The translations under genes and the position numbers were made by a program. This document shows positions 18,974 to 28,532 of a stretch of 64,000 bases of DNA, piece by piece; positions within the stretch are counted from its first letter, which is position 1; every line of letters starts with the position of its first letter. This DNA comes from Alphaproteobacteria bacterium (GTDB lineage: Bacteria; Pseudomonadota; Alphaproteobacteria; Rhizobiales; Xanthobacteraceae): the NCBI GenBank assembly GCA_005884685.1, contig VBAH01000012.1, positions 61,582-125,581 on the forward strand, given 5' to 3'. The notes below the pieces were generated by a model that saw only the letters and a list, made by a program, of their open reading frames with translations, was not told the origin of the DNA and did not search any database.

Positions 18974-19924
18974 TCACCGCCGCCGCTTCTCGTACCCGAG
19001 CCAGCGCATGGTTTTTGCGAACAGGCTTTGCTGGCGCAGCGCCGCTTCAGCCGCCGCGGCTTCACGCGCGGCGCGCTCTTCCGCCAGCCTGCGCTCACGC
19101 CGGTGTATGATCGCGGCATTGAGTTCGCCGCCGTACACGAAAATCGTGGCAGTCCAGTACAAGAAAACCAGCGCGACCATCGCCGAAGCGAGTCCCGCGT
19201 ACATCGTGACGTAGTTGTTGGCGAACTCGGCGAGATAGCGCCCGAACAGGACGCCCGCCGCGAGCCACAGCACCAGCGTGACGATGACGCCGGGCGCAAT
19301 GTCGGCGAAACTTCGCCGGCCGGCCGGAAGCCATTTGTGCGCGACCACCAGCGCGATCACGATGACCGTGCCGGCGATGCCGTAGCGCCACCAGGTGAAC
19401 TGCTGCTCCAGCGGCGCCAGCCACGGGGCGTACTTGACCCAGGTGGCGAACGCCAGCGGGGCGAGCACGATCAGAAATCCGAGCGCCAGCAGCGCGAATG
19501 CCGCGACCAGCACATAGGCGATCGACTCAAGCTTGAGCAGCCAGAATTGGCGTGTCTCTTTCGCGTTGTATGCGCGATTGAGCGCAATGCGCAGGCTGTC
19601 GACGCCGCTCGCCGCAAAATAGATCGACAACACCACGCCGATGGTCAGGACGCCGCCACGCGTCGTGCCCACCACATTGTGGATTTCACGCGTCAGCGGG
19701 CCGGCAACCTGCTGCGGCCAGGTATCGAGCAGCAGGCTTGCGAGGTTGTCGGCCACTTCCTTGGAGCCGAGATAGCCGGCGAGCGCGGCGAGCACGATCA
19801 GGAAGGGAAACAGCGCCAGCAGCGTCGAGAGCGCGATGTGGCTCGCGAGCGCCCAGCCATCGTCGTCGCCGAACGCATAGACGGCATCGACCACGAGACG
19901 GATAACTTTTCGCAGAAACCTCAC
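18974..19924 (-). CDS. YihY/virulence factor BrkB family inner-membrane protein
   Basis: 316 aa with six predicted transmembrane helices. Family landmarks include ASHIALSTLLALFPFLIV near residue 30, a central GGVLTIGVVLSIYFAASG segment, and the C-terminal NNYVTMYAGLASAMVALVFLYWTA. The tail is Arg/Ala-rich and cytoplasmic. Once annotated as RNase BN, these proteins have no confirmed enzymatic role. The gene stands alone between repeat copy C and the chemoreceptor gene. Confidence 0.85.
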   Translation of the reverse strand: MRFLRKVIRLVVDAVYAFGDDDGWALASHIALSTLLALFPFLIVLAALAGYLGSKEVADNLASLLLDTWPQQVAGPLTREIHNVVGTTRGGVLTIGVVLSIYFAASGVDSLRIALNRAYNAKETRQFWLLKLESIAYVLVAAFALLALGFLIVLAPLAFATWVKYAPWLAPLEQQFTWWRYGIAGTVIVIALVVAHKWLPAGRRSFADIAPGVIVTLVLWLAAGVLFGRYLAEFANNYVTMYAGLASAMVALVFLYWTATIFVYGGELNAAIIHRRERRLAEERAAREAAAAEAALRQQSLFAKTMRWLGYEKRRR

Positions 19925-19995
19925 GGTCGCTCCCGGTCAAGGTGCAACCGCACTCAAATCGCGGATCGGCGGCGTATTGGCAAGCCCGGCGGTGT

Positions 19996-21984
19996 TTAGG
20001 CCGCGCGCACTTCGCTCAGGAAACGCCGCACTTCGGCGTCGAGCCCTTCGGCATCGGCGGCGAGCGCTTCGGCGAGCGCTTTCACGTCGTCGGCGGTCGA
20101 GCGCGCACCGGCGCTTGCGCCGGCAACCCGCGTCATCGCCTCGGCGCCGGAGCGGGCTTCGGACGAGGCGCGGTTGACCCCTTCGGCGATGGTCGAAACT
20201 GCGGCGTTCTGCTCCTCGACGGCGGTCGCGACCCGGGCCGCGATACCGGACATCTCCGCGATGATGCTGTTCACCTGTTCGATCGCCTCGGTGGCGTCGC
20301 CCGCCGCGGACTGGATCGCACCGATCTGGGTCGCGACCTCTTCGGTCGCCTTCGCGGTCTGGCCGGCGAGGTTTTTCACCTCCGACGCGACGACCGCGAA
20401 GCCGCGCCCGGCCTCGCCGGCGCGCGCCGCCTCGATCGTGGCGTTGAGCGCCAGCAAGTTGGTCTGCCCGGCGATCGCCTGGATGAGCCCGATCACTTCG
20501 CCAATGCGCGTCGCCGCGGTCGCAAGCTGCGACATCGTTTCCACCGTGCGCTGCGCCTCGGTGACGGCGCGGCTTGCGACCTCCGTCGAGGTCGCGGCCT
20601 GGCCGGCAATCTCGCCGATCGACGCCGCGAGCTCTTCAGCCGAGCTTGCCGCCGAGGCGACGTTCATCGAGGCGGCGCTGACGCGCTCTTCCGCGGCGCT
20701 CGCCTGCGTGGACACGGCATCCGCCGCACCATTGAGCGCGGACGAAGCCGTCTCCAGCCGCTCGGCCGCGCCGCGCACCTTGGCGAGCGCCTGATCGACC
20801 GTGTCCTCGAAATGCGCAACGGTCGCCGCGATCGTCTCGGCACGGCGCTCCCGCTCGCGAACCGATTTCTCCTGCGTGACCGCGAGCTGCTCGCGCTCGA
20901 TCGCGTTATCGCGGAAAACAATGACGGTGCGCGCCATTGCGCCGATCTCGTCCTTGGAGTCGGTCGATGGAATGTCAACCGTGCTGTCGCCGGCCGCGAG
21001 TTTCTCCATCGCGCGGGAGAGCCGCTTGAGCGGACCGACGATGCCGCGGCCGATCAGCCAGTTGAAAACAAGGCCGAGAATGACGATCGCGATGCCGATC
21101 CCGATGATCAGGAGCTTGGTCTGCTCCTGCGAGGCGGCCACGCCCTCCGCGGCGACGGCCGTCTTGCGGCCTGCCGATACGATGATCTCGTCGGCGGCCG
21201 GCAGCATCTGGCGCGTTTCGCTCGTGATGACCGCGATCGCGCGCGAAATCTTGTCCGTGCTGGCGATCCAGTTGGCAAAGGCATCGGTGTAGGACTTCAC
21301 CTGGTCGCTGAGCTGCTGCTTCATGACCGCGGCTGCGACGACTGCCGTAAAGGCCTTCTCGAAATTGGCCAGCTCCTGCTTGAATGCGCTGTGCGCGGGC
21401 TCGGCGCGGGTGAGACGGTATTCGACCTCGGCGCGCCGCATCAGCATGATCGGAATCAGAATCTTGCGCTGGTCGGCGTCCGACAGCCAGGACATATCCT
21501 CGTTGACGATCCGCTCCATCATGTTGCCGCCGTCGCGCAGGCTTCCCTGGATGCCTTCGAACTCGGTGAGACCCAGTTCGTCCTGATCCGCGGTCAGTCG
21601 CGCAAAGGTGTCTTTCAGGTTCGCCACGCGTCCGGCAAGCGCCTGGAGCGTCGGCTTGTCGGTTTCATTGGCGAGTTCCTGAATGACCTTCAGGCTGTCG
21701 AATGCCGCCTCGTGAGCGTCATTGAAGCGCGCGGTCAGCCCCGGCTGGGGCTGCGCCACGAAGTCCTTGGCGCGCGCCTGCATCGTGGTCAGCGATTCCT
21801 TGAACGTGCGGCTTGCTTCCGCCAGCCGGGAGGACTGCTGCACGCTGCCGAATGCTGCTTCCACGGCCCGCTCGCTCGACAGATAGGCGAACGCAATGGC
21901 GGCAAACCCGACGACAGGGATCAGCGACAGCACGATCAGACGCGAACGCACCGACACATCGGTGCTCAGGCGTGACAGGCGCAT
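19996..21984 (-). CDS. Methyl-accepting chemotaxis protein
   Basis: Transmembrane chemoreceptor (662 aa). TM1 spans ~15-38, followed by a long helical periplasmic domain (~40-300) and TM2 (~310-332, [20 protein letters not shown]). A HAMP domain leads to a methyl-accepting coiled coil with the conserved hairpin tip [20 protein letters not shown]. It has no C-terminal CheR-tethering pentapeptide; it ends FLSEVRAA. The ligand is unknown. No che operon is in the window, so it is an orphan receptor. Confidence 0.9.
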   Translation of the reverse strand: MRLSRLSTDVSVRSRLIVLSLIPVVGFAAIAFAYLSSERAVEAAFGSVQQSSRLAEASRTFKESLTTMQARAKDFVAQPQPGLTARFNDAHEAAFDSLKVIQELANETDKPTLQALAGRVANLKDTFARLTADQDELGLTEFEGIQGSLRDGGNMMERIVNEDMSWLSDADQRKILIPIMLMRRAEVEYRLTRAEPAHSAFKQELANFEKAFTAVVAAAVMKQQLSDQVKSYTDAFANWIASTDKISRAIAVITSETRQMLPAADEIIVSAGRKTAVAAEGVAASQEQTKLLIIGIGIAIVILGLVFNWLIGRGIVGPLKRLSRAMEKLAAGDSTVDIPSTDSKDEIGAMARTVIVFRDNAIEREQLAVTQEKSVRERERRAETIAATVAHFEDTVDQALAKVRGAAERLETASSALNGAADAVSTQASAAEERVSAASMNVASAASSAEELAASIGEIAGQAATSTEVASRAVTEAQRTVETMSQLATAATRIGEVIGLIQAIAGQTNLLALNATIEAARAGEAGRGFAVVASEVKNLAGQTAKATEEVATQIGAIQSAAGDATEAIEQVNSIIAEMSGIAARVATAVEEQNAAVSTIAEGVNRASSEARSGAEAMTRVAGASAGARSTADDVKALAEALAADAEGLDAEVRRFLSEVRAA

Positions 21985-22129
21985 CAGGGGCTCCGGGCGA
22001 AATCAAGATTGACCGGATGCATGCAAACCCGGAATGGTTAAGAAACCGGTAGATTTTTGCTAAAACTCTTCATCCCGGCTCTGGCGGGAGGGGCCGTTAC
22101 GTTGAATTGTCAGAGACTTGGTTCTCTCT

Positions 22130-22162
22130 TGTGCATCGCACGCAATTCGTGTTGCAGTGCAC
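22130..22162. promoter_or_regulatory. Tandem operator-like sites upstream of mcd
   Basis: Site 1 is TGTGCATCGCA (22130-22140) and site 2 is TTGCAGTGCAC (22152-22162), with an 11-bp spacer and core centres 21 bp apart. Site 2 ends 34 bp before the mcd ATG. Both sites match the ccr pair in sequence, order and spacing. Confidence 0.6.
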
Positions 22163-22196
22163 CAGAATGTCGGGCAGGCCGACGGGAGTGGATGTC

Positions 22197-23873
22197 ATGA
22201 CGCTGGCTGCCGCTCGCCCCGCAGCGCGATCCGACCTTATCGGCCAGGCGCGCGAGGCCGTCGCTGCGATGGACGCGCTCCTCGCCGATGCGACGCGCGC
22301 GGTCGGCGGCCGGGTGGCCGCTGACGGACGCATCTCGGCGAAGCTGCTCGACCGGGAGCAGCGCGCCGCCCATGGGCTCGCGTGGTTTGCGACCTACGCC
22401 GAGGCGCTGCGCCAGCTTGCCGCCTATGCGGAACGCATGAGCGCCACGGCCCGCCTCGGCGAGCTGGAAGAGCTCATCGTGCGGGTCGGCTTCGGCGAAT
22501 ACCTCGCCCAGATGCTCGGCGGAATTCCGATGAGCCAGGGCGAGATGGTGCGCCCCGGCGATCTCGGCCTCACAATGGAACAGGTCGGCGAACGCGTGAC
22601 GCCCGCGGTCGAGAAGCTGATCTCCACCGGCAACACCGCGGAGCATCGGGCGCGCCTCGTCGGGCTGATGCGCGATCACCATGGTGCGACGGTGGGGGAC
22701 TGCGGGCTCGACGACACGCTGGACGCAATTCGCGAGGAGATGCGCAAGTTCGCCGAGAGCGAGGTCGCGCCGCATGCGCACCAGTGGCACCTGACCAACA
22801 GCTACATCCCGATGGAGGTCATCGCCCACATGGCCGAGCTCGGCGTGTTCGGTCTGACCATCCCGGAGCAATACGGCGGCATGGGGCTCGGCAAGGAGTC
22901 CATGTGCGTCGTCTCGGAGGAATTGTCGCGCGGCTATATCGGGGTCGGCTCGCTTGGCACGCGCTCGGAGATCGCCGCCGAGCTGATCCTCGGCGGCGGC
23001 ACCGACGAGCAGAAGGCGAAATGGCTGCCGCAGATCGCCTCGGGCGAGGTGCTGCCGACCGCGGTGTTCACCGAGCCGAACACCGGCTCGGACCTGGCCT
23101 CGCTCAAGACGCGCGCCGTCAAGCAGGGGGACGTCTACAAGGTGTCGGGCAACAAGACCTGGATCACGCACCCCGTGCGCGCCGACCTGATGACGCTGCT
23201 GGTGCGCACCGACCCGCAAGAGCCGGGCTATCGTGGCCTCTCGATGCTGCTCGCCGAAAAGCCGCGCGGCACCGACGACGATCCGTTTCCCGCGCCCGGC
23301 ATGTCGGGCGGCGAGATCGAGGTGCTCGGCTATCGCGGCATGAAGGAATTCGAGATCGGCTTCGACGGCTTCGAGGTCAAGGCCGAGAACCTGCTCGGCG
23401 GTGCTGAGGGCCAAGGCTTCAAACAGCTGATGCAGACCTTCGAGTCGGCGCGCATTCAGACCGCGGCGCGCGCAGTCGGTGTCGCGCAAGCCGCGATGGA
23501 GCTTGGCAGCCGCTATGCCGAAGAGCGCATCCAGTTCGGCGAGAAGCTGTTTGCGTTCCCGCGCGTCGCGGACAAGATCGCCATGATGGCGGTCGAGGTG
23601 ATGATCGCACGGCAGATCACCTACTTCGCCGCACGGCAGAAGGATTCAGGCCGCCGCTGCGATCTCGAGGCCGGGATGGCGAAGCTGCTCGCCGCGCGCG
23701 TCGCGTGGGCCGCGGCGGACAATGCCGTGCAGATCCACGGCGGCAACGGCTTCGCGCTGGAATATCCGGTGTCGCGCGTGCTGTGCGATGCACGCATCCT
23801 GTCGATCTTCGAGGGCGCGGCGGAGATCCAGGCACAAGTGATTGCGCGCCGGCTGCTCGACGGCAGCAACTGA
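22197..23873 (+). CDS. mcd: Probable (2S)-methylsuccinyl-CoA dehydrogenase
   Basis: FAD acyl-CoA dehydrogenase of 558 aa. It carries an N-terminal extension of ~170 residues before the canonical dehydrogenase core (~residues 175-555), an architecture typical of methylsuccinyl-CoA dehydrogenase, which oxidises (2S)-methylsuccinyl-CoA to mesaconyl-CoA. The core shows FTEPNTGSDLASLKT and the C-terminal SIFEGAAEIQAQ with the family glutamate. The role is supported by ecm, ccr and etfBA in the same region and by the shared upstream motif. The ATG at 22197 follows GGGAG. Upstream in-frame starts at 22107 and 22167 overlap the operator region or lack a ribosome-binding site. Confidence 0.85.
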   Translation: MTLAAARPAARSDLIGQAREAVAAMDALLADATRAVGGRVAADGRISAKLLDREQRAAHGLAWFATYAEALRQLAAYAERMSATARLGELEELIVRVGFGEYLAQMLGGIPMSQGEMVRPGDLGLTMEQVGERVTPAVEKLISTGNTAEHRARLVGLMRDHHGATVGDCGLDDTLDAIREEMRKFAESEVAPHAHQWHLTNSYIPMEVIAHMAELGVFGLTIPEQYGGMGLGKESMCVVSEELSRGYIGVGSLGTRSEIAAELILGGGTDEQKAKWLPQIASGEVLPTAVFTEPNTGSDLASLKTRAVKQGDVYKVSGNKTWITHPVRADLMTLLVRTDPQEPGYRGLSMLLAEKPRGTDDDPFPAPGMSGGEIEVLGYRGMKEFEIGFDGFEVKAENLLGGAEGQGFKQLMQTFESARIQTAARAVGVAQAAMELGSRYAEERIQFGEKLFAFPRVADKIAMMAVEVMIARQITYFAARQKDSGRRCDLEAGMAKLLAARVAWAAADNAVQIHGGNGFALEYPVSRVLCDARILSIFEGAAEIQAQVIARRLLDGSN

Positions 23874-23949
23874 ATCGCGCCCAGGCGCGTTGATCTGCGT
23901 CAATGCCTCGCAAGCCGCGAGGCGCAGGTTGGCGTCCTGGAGGTTCCCC

Positions 23950-24396
23950 ATGTTCAATCTTAAAATTCATTCCGGCGACTGGGTGGTGGTATGCGACGGC
24001 GCCAAGGCGCTGATCCTGCAAAACGAAGGCGATGCGGTCGCGCTGAACCTGAAGACCAGGGAGGTGCACGAGCAACCCGATCCGAAGACCCACGAGCAGG
24101 GAACCGACGCACCGGGACGCTCAATCAATTCCGTGGACTCGCGCCGCAGCGCCGTGGAGCAGACCGACTGGCACGATCAGGCCGAGCAGCGCTTTCTCAC
24201 CCAGCTGTCGAGACGGCTCGATGCGGCCGTGACGGCGGGCGAGACGAAATCGATGATCCTGGTGGCGCCGCCGCGCGCCCTCGGCGTCATGCGGGCCGCC
24301 TGCACGCCTAATCTGCGCCACGCGGTCCGTGCCGAGATCGACAAGGACTATGTCAGGATGCCGGTGCGCGAGATCGAGAAGCATCTGGCAAGCTGA
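23950..24396 (+). CDS. Host attachment family protein (Host_attach)
   Basis: Soluble protein of 148 aa with the family features IHSGDWVVVCDGAKALIL at the N-terminus and MILVAPPRALGVMR plus EIDKDYVRMPVREIEKHL at the C-terminus. The family, named from a plant-attachment locus, is thought to be related to release-factor-like domains, and its function is unclear. The ATG at 23950 is chosen because homologues begin at this position. It converges with the TRAP gene, with one base between the stops. Confidence 0.75.
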   Translation: MFNLKIHSGDWVVVCDGAKALILQNEGDAVALNLKTREVHEQPDPKTHEQGTDAPGRSINSVDSRRSAVEQTDWHDQAEQRFLTQLSRRLDAAVTAGETKSMILVAPPRALGVMRAACTPNLRHAVRAEIDKDYVRMPVREIEKHLAS

Positions 24397-24397
24397 T

Positions 24398-25366
24398 CTA
24401 GCGGGCGCGGCGCGTCTGATAGTCCCGCAAGACACGTTGCGCCTCCGGCCCGGCGCGCGTGCTCCAATCCGCAACCACCGTTTCGGCGGCGGCGCGCAGC
24501 GCGTTCATCACATCTGCGGGCGGCTTCTCGTCGATGGTGACGCCATTCGCGCGCATGCGAGCGAAATTTTCGGATAGCCGGCCGGCGAGCGCCGCCCATT
24601 GGCGCTGCGTCGTCTCGCGCGCCGCATCCTCGATCGCCGTGCGTCCCGCATCGTCGAGGCTTGCCCAAACGCTGAGCGAAATCGAGGCAAAGCTCAGCGG
24701 GAGCGCGTAACCGACCTCGGAAAAATTGCGCAGGTACTTCCACAATTGCCGGCCCGCGCCGCCGTCGCCCGATGACAGCACGGCATTGATCTCGCCTGCT
24801 TCGAGCTTGGCGTTGAGTTCGGAGAACGACAAGAGGGTCGATGCGGCGGCGACCCTGGCGAAGACCTCGGTCCCGGTCTTGTCGTAGGTGCGGATCTTGA
24901 GGGCCTTGAGCGCGGCGGCATCGCGGATCGGTGTTGCCGACCAGATGCCCGAGGGCGGCCAGGGCACGACGAAGAGCAGCTTCTGCCTGCGCTCGGCGAA
25001 CAGCTGCTCGTAGAGCGGCTTTGCCGCTTCGTAGAGCGCGCGAGCATCGTCCACCGTTGGCGTGACGAAAGGAAGCGATGACATCAGGAAGATCGGGCTT
25101 TCCTCGTCGAGCGTGCCGCCGACCGTATCGGCCATCGCGACGACGCCTTGGGCGACGGCCTGGAGCTGATAGCGCGAGGGCAACCCTGAATTCGGAACGG
25201 GCCGGATCGTCACGCGGCCCCCGCTCTTGCTGTTGGCCGCGGCAGCAAAGAAGGCATCGGCCTCGCCGGAGATCGATGTCGCGGGATATTCGTTGATGAG
25301 ATCGAGCGTGACGGTTTGTGCCGCGGCGGGCGCGCCCAAGGCGAGCGGCAGTATTGCGAGGAGCAT
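24398..25366 (-). CDS. TRAP transporter solute-binding protein (DctP family)
   Basis: Periplasmic binding protein of 322 aa. A short signal peptide (LLAILPLALGAPAAAQ, cleavage after ~17) is followed by a DctP fold. The ligand-region landmarks are SLPFVTPTVDDARALYEA, ALKALKIRTYDKTG and GEINAVLSSGDGGAG. The Arg of KIRTYD is at the position that usually binds a carboxylate, so an organic acid ligand is likely. No DctQ/DctM membrane subunits lie nearby, so it is an orphan binding protein. The signal peptide lacks the usual basic N-region, so a non-ATG start slightly upstream is possible. Confidence 0.8.
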   Translation of the reverse strand: MLLAILPLALGAPAAAQTVTLDLINEYPATSISGEADAFFAAAANSKSGGRVTIRPVPNSGLPSRYQLQAVAQGVVAMADTVGGTLDEESPIFLMSSLPFVTPTVDDARALYEAAKPLYEQLFAERRQKLLFVVPWPPSGIWSATPIRDAAALKALKIRTYDKTGTEVFARVAAASTLLSFSELNAKLEAGEINAVLSSGDGGAGRQLWKYLRNFSEVGYALPLSFASISLSVWASLDDAGRTAIEDAARETTQRQWAALAGRLSENFARMRANGVTIDEKPPADVMNALRAAAETVVADWSTRAGPEAQRVLRDYQTRRAR

Positions 25367-25399
25367 GCCGAGCTTGACGTTCAGGGAATATCCAAACGT

Positions 25400-26545
25400 T
25401 CACACATTCGCGGCTCTGAGCGCGCGGTCGAGATCGTTGTAGAGATCGTCCACATCTTCCAAGCCGGCCGACAGCCGCAGCAGGTCGGGCGGGCAGGGCG
25501 AGTTCGGCCCTTCGATCGATGCGCGGTGCTCGATCAGGCTCTCGACACCGCCCAACGAGGTGGCGCGCTTCCATAGCGCGACGCGCGCCGCCGCATCGAT
25601 CGCGGCGCGCTCGCCGCCTTTCAGGCGGATCGACAGCATGCCGCCGAAGCCGGACATCTGCCGCGCCGCGACGGCGTGGCCGGGGTGCGAGGGAAGGCCC
25701 GGATAGAGAACGCGCGAGACCGATTGATGGTTGGCGAAGCGCGTCGCGAGCAGCGCGGCGCTTTCCGCCTGCGCGCGCACGCGCACTTCCAGCGTGCGCA
25801 ATCCGCGCAACAGCAGCCATGCCTCGAACGGCCCCAGGATCGCACCGTGATGGCCGCGCACCTGCTTGATGCGTGTCCAGAGCGCGTCGTCACGCGCCGC
25901 CGCGAGCGCGCCCGCGATCACGTCGGAGTGGCCGTTGAGATATTTCGTCGCCGAGTGCATCACGATGTCGGCGCCGAGGGTCAGCGGCCGCGTGAACACC
26001 GGCGTCGCGGCGGTCGAATCGATCGCCAGCACGGCGCCTTTCGCGTGCGCGATCTCGGCGACCGCCGCGATATCGGTGATGTTCCAGAGCGGATTGGCCG
26101 GCGTCTCGATCCACACGAGTTTGGTGTCAGGCTTGATCGCGGCGCGTACCGCCTCGACGCTCGACATGTCGGCGAGGTCGACGCGGTAGCCGAACAGCGG
26201 CGCCTCGTTGATCAGCCAATCGCGAAAGCCCCAGTAGCAGACCTGCGGCGCGAGGATGTGCGAACCCGGCGGCAGCGCGAGGATCACGCTGGTCGCGGCC
26301 GCCATGCCGGAGCCGAACAGCAGCGCCTCGTGCGCGCCTTCGAGTGCCGCGATCACGGCTTCGGTCTGCCTGATCGTTGCATTGTCCGGGCGGCCGTAAA
26401 CGTAACCGGTGCGATACTGGTTGTCGGGATCGCGGATGAACGTGGTCGATACATGCACCGGCAGCGCCACGCCTTTCGTCTCGGGCTCGATCGCGCCGAG
26501 CGCCTGCGCGGCGATGGTGCGGGGCTTGAGCGGCTTGTCGGTCAT
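25400..26545 (-). CDS. Cystathionine beta-lyase / gamma-synthase family PLP enzyme
   Basis: Trans-sulfuration enzyme (381 aa). PLP Lys is in MHSATKYLNGHSD, the cofactor phosphate is held by YGRPDNATIRQTE and LLFGSGMAA, and the substrate Arg is near the C-terminal LLRLSAGLED. Sequence suits cystathionine beta-lyase (MetC) making homocysteine, but gamma-synthase or lyase activity cannot be excluded. It starts 109 bp from the divergent twin-transmembrane gene. Confidence 0.85.
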   Translation of the reverse strand: MTDKPLKPRTIAAQALGAIEPETKGVALPVHVSTTFIRDPDNQYRTGYVYGRPDNATIRQTEAVIAALEGAHEALLFGSGMAAATSVILALPPGSHILAPQVCYWGFRDWLINEAPLFGYRVDLADMSSVEAVRAAIKPDTKLVWIETPANPLWNITDIAAVAEIAHAKGAVLAIDSTAATPVFTRPLTLGADIVMHSATKYLNGHSDVIAGALAAARDDALWTRIKQVRGHHGAILGPFEAWLLLRGLRTLEVRVRAQAESAALLATRFANHQSVSRVLYPGLPSHPGHAVAARQMSGFGGMLSIRLKGGERAAIDAAARVALWKRATSLGGVESLIEHRASIEGPNSPCPPDLLRLSAGLEDVDDLYNDLDRALRAANV

Positions 26546-26654
26546 GCGGTTCTCCGGAACCGATCACAGCAGAGCCGGGACTGCTTGTAAAACCGCGCCT
26601 TGTAAAATATCCGACGCCGCGCGATATGCGCGGAGGGGCCGACCGGAACAACCG

Positions 26655-26849
26655 ATGGCGGATTTTCTCTATTACTACGGCGTGCCGATCGCGGTCGGCG
26701 CGGTTGCGATCGTGCTGCTGCTCGGCCTCGGCAACATGCTGCGCGGCGGCTCGCCCAATACCTCGCAGCGATTGATGCGCCTGCGCGTGCTGCTGCAGTT
26801 CGTCGCCATCGTGGTGATCATGATCACCATCTGGGCGATGGGGCGGTAG
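26655..26849 (+). CDS. Twin transmembrane-helix small protein (HIG1 domain)
   Basis: 64-aa membrane protein with two hydrophobic helices (~8-28 and ~44-62) joined by the basic loop RGGSPNTSQRLMRLRV, the HIG1-type signature. HIG1 proteins are linked to respiratory complexes in mitochondria; a bacterial role is not established. Genes of this type often precede the cobalamin adenosyltransferase gene in Hyphomicrobiales, as here. Confidence 0.8.
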   Translation: MADFLYYYGVPIAVGAVAIVLLLGLGNMLRGGSPNTSQRLMRLRVLLQFVAIVVIMITIWAMGR

Positions 26850-26852
26850 CCC

Positions 26853-27050
26853 TCACTTCCTGGGGCCGCTCGGCCCGGTGCCCGGCGCGGCCTTCAAATA
26901 TTCTTCCTTGACCTTCTTCGGGGCCTTCTTCTTCTTCGAAGCGCTGATATCGGTGGCGTGCACACCATGGAGGCCGGGAGCGATCGGACGCGCAATGAGT
27001 GCCGCGGGCGTCACCAGGACGGCGATCGCGACTATGGCGGTGAAGCGCAT
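26853..27050 (-). CDS. Small secreted Lys-rich hypothetical protein
   Basis: 65 aa. A signal-peptide-like N-terminus (RFTAIVAIAVLVTPAALIA) precedes a short mature part with the basic run SKKKKAPKKVKEEYLK. The ATG at 27050 is preceded by AGAGAGGC and is favoured over the longer frame from 27158, which would overlap the adenosyltransferase start. It faces the HIG1 gene tail to tail, 3 bp apart. Function unknown. Confidence 0.55.
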   Translation of the reverse strand: MRFTAIVAIAVLVTPAALIARPIAPGLHGVHATDISASKKKKAPKKVKEEYLKAAPGTGPSGPRK

Positions 27051-27135
27051 GTTTGCCTCTCTGATTGGTCCCCGATTGCGGATAGGATAAACGAGAGCGG
27101 ACATCCGAGAAAGCGGGCGGAAACCGGCGAGGCTC

Positions 27136-27714
27136 ATGATGGTGGTGCTCAACCGCATCTATACGCGGACCGGCGATGAAGGCATGACGATGCTCGGCAA
27201 CGGCGAGCAGCGCAAAAAGTACGATCTGCGCGTCGATGCCTACGGCACGGTCGATGAGGTGACGGCGGCTATCGGCGTCGCACGCCTGCACACGGCGGAT
27301 GCGCCGCCCGTCGACGCCATGCTCGGCCGCATCCAGAACGACCTGTTCGATCTCGCCGCCGACCTCTGCTCGCCCGACAAGGGCAAGGGTCCGGGCGGCG
27401 AGCGCCTTGCCGTCAACGCGCAACAGGTGAAGCGGCTCGAGGACGAGATCGACACGCTCAACGCCGAGCTTAGCCCGTTGCGCACGTTCGTGCTCGCCGG
27501 CGGCTCGCCGGCCGCGACCTATCTGCATCTTGCGCGCACGGTCTGCCGGCGCGCCGAGCGGGTCATCGTTGCACTGGCGGATTCGGGCGAAAGCGTCTCG
27601 CCCGAAGTGCGCAGCTACATCAACCGCCTGTCGGATTTCCTGTTCGTCGCGAGCCGCTATCTCAACGACAAGGGCGCCCGCGATGTCCTGTGGGTTCCGG
27701 GCGCCAACCGCTGA
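27136..27714 (+). CDS. Cob(I)alamin adenosyltransferase, PduO type
   Basis: Makes adenosylcobalamin from ATP and cob(I)alamin (192 aa). PduO-type motifs: RIYTRTGDEGMTML near the N-terminus, DAYGTVDEVTAAIG, and FVLAGGSPAATYLHLARTVCRRAER with SYINRLSDFLFVASRY. It supplies the cofactor that Ecm, encoded 13 kb upstream, requires. It lies downstream of the HIG1 gene and upstream of the rhomboid gene on the same strand. The ATG codons at 27136 and 27139 are equally plausible starts. Confidence 0.9.
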   Translation: MMVVLNRIYTRTGDEGMTMLGNGEQRKKYDLRVDAYGTVDEVTAAIGVARLHTADAPPVDAMLGRIQNDLFDLAADLCSPDKGKGPGGERLAVNAQQVKRLEDEIDTLNAELSPLRTFVLAGGSPAATYLHLARTVCRRAERVIVALADSGESVSPEVRSYINRLSDFLFVASRYLNDKGARDVLWVPGANR

Positions 27715-27791
27715 CAGCGCATGTTCCGGCTCGGCGCGCGCCGGCTTGCCGATACGGACAAGCGCCAAGAACCAAGAACCAAGGGTCTCAC

Positions 27792-28532
27792 ATGGTCCTT
27801 CCGCTCTACGACACCGATCCGCTCGACCGAAACCCCTGGGCGGTCGTCACCTGGACGCTGATCGTCATCAACGTCATCGTGTTCCTGTTCGAGCTCGGCG
27901 CCTCGGAGGAAACCGGTCTCGTCATGATCCGCGACTTCGCGGTGATCCCGGCCGCGATCACCGGCCAGGTGACGCTCGGCGGAAGCCTGCCGCCGATCAT
28001 GTCGGTGTTCACCTACACGTTCCTGCATGGCGGCTGGGCACACATCATCGGCAACATGCTGTTCCTGTGGGTGCTCGGCGACAACATCGAAGACGCGATG
28101 GGGTCGGTCCGGTTTCTGCTCTTTTACTTCCTGTGCGGCGCTGCGGGCGGACTGATGCATGTCTTCATCTATCCCGACTCCACCGTCCCGCTGGTTGGTG
28201 CTTCGGGCGCGGTTGCCGGTGTCGTTGCGGCTTATTTCATACTGCGGCCATGCGCGAAGATCCTCGTGCTGGCCTTTGGCTTCGTGCCGCTGCGGCTCGG
28301 GTCGGCGTGGGTTCTCGGGTTCTGGGCGCTGGCGCAGGTGTGGAATGTGCTCATGCCTCACAAGGGCGACACCGCCTGGTGGGCGCACATCGGCGGGATG
28401 CTCGCCGGTGCGGTGCTGGTGGTGCTGCTGCGGCGGCCGGAACTCCCATTGTTCGAGTGTATGCGGCCGGGCGACGCGCTGAACGTCCGCGCGAACGTTT
28501 CGCCGGAAAATCGCCGCTGGGGATCGCGTTGA
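27792..28532 (+). CDS. Rhomboid family intramembrane serine protease
   Basis: Six-helix membrane protease (246 aa). Catalytic Ser138 lies in GASG and His199 in AHIGGM. The oxyanion-site residues H79, H84 and N88 lie in HGGWAHIIGN. Substrates are unknown. The ATG at 27792 is used, since the upstream frame overlaps the adenosyltransferase gene. A candidate etfB promoter overlaps its stop codon. Confidence 0.88.
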   Translation: MVLPLYDTDPLDRNPWAVVTWTLIVINVIVFLFELGASEETGLVMIRDFAVIPAAITGQVTLGGSLPPIMSVFTYTFLHGGWAHIIGNMLFLWVLGDNIEDAMGSVRFLLFYFLCGAAGGLMHVFIYPDSTVPLVGASGAVAGVVAAYFILRPCAKILVLAFGFVPLRLGSAWVLGFWALAQVWNVLMPHKGDTAWWAHIGGMLAGAVLVVLLRRPELPLFECMRPGDALNVRANVSPENRRWGSR

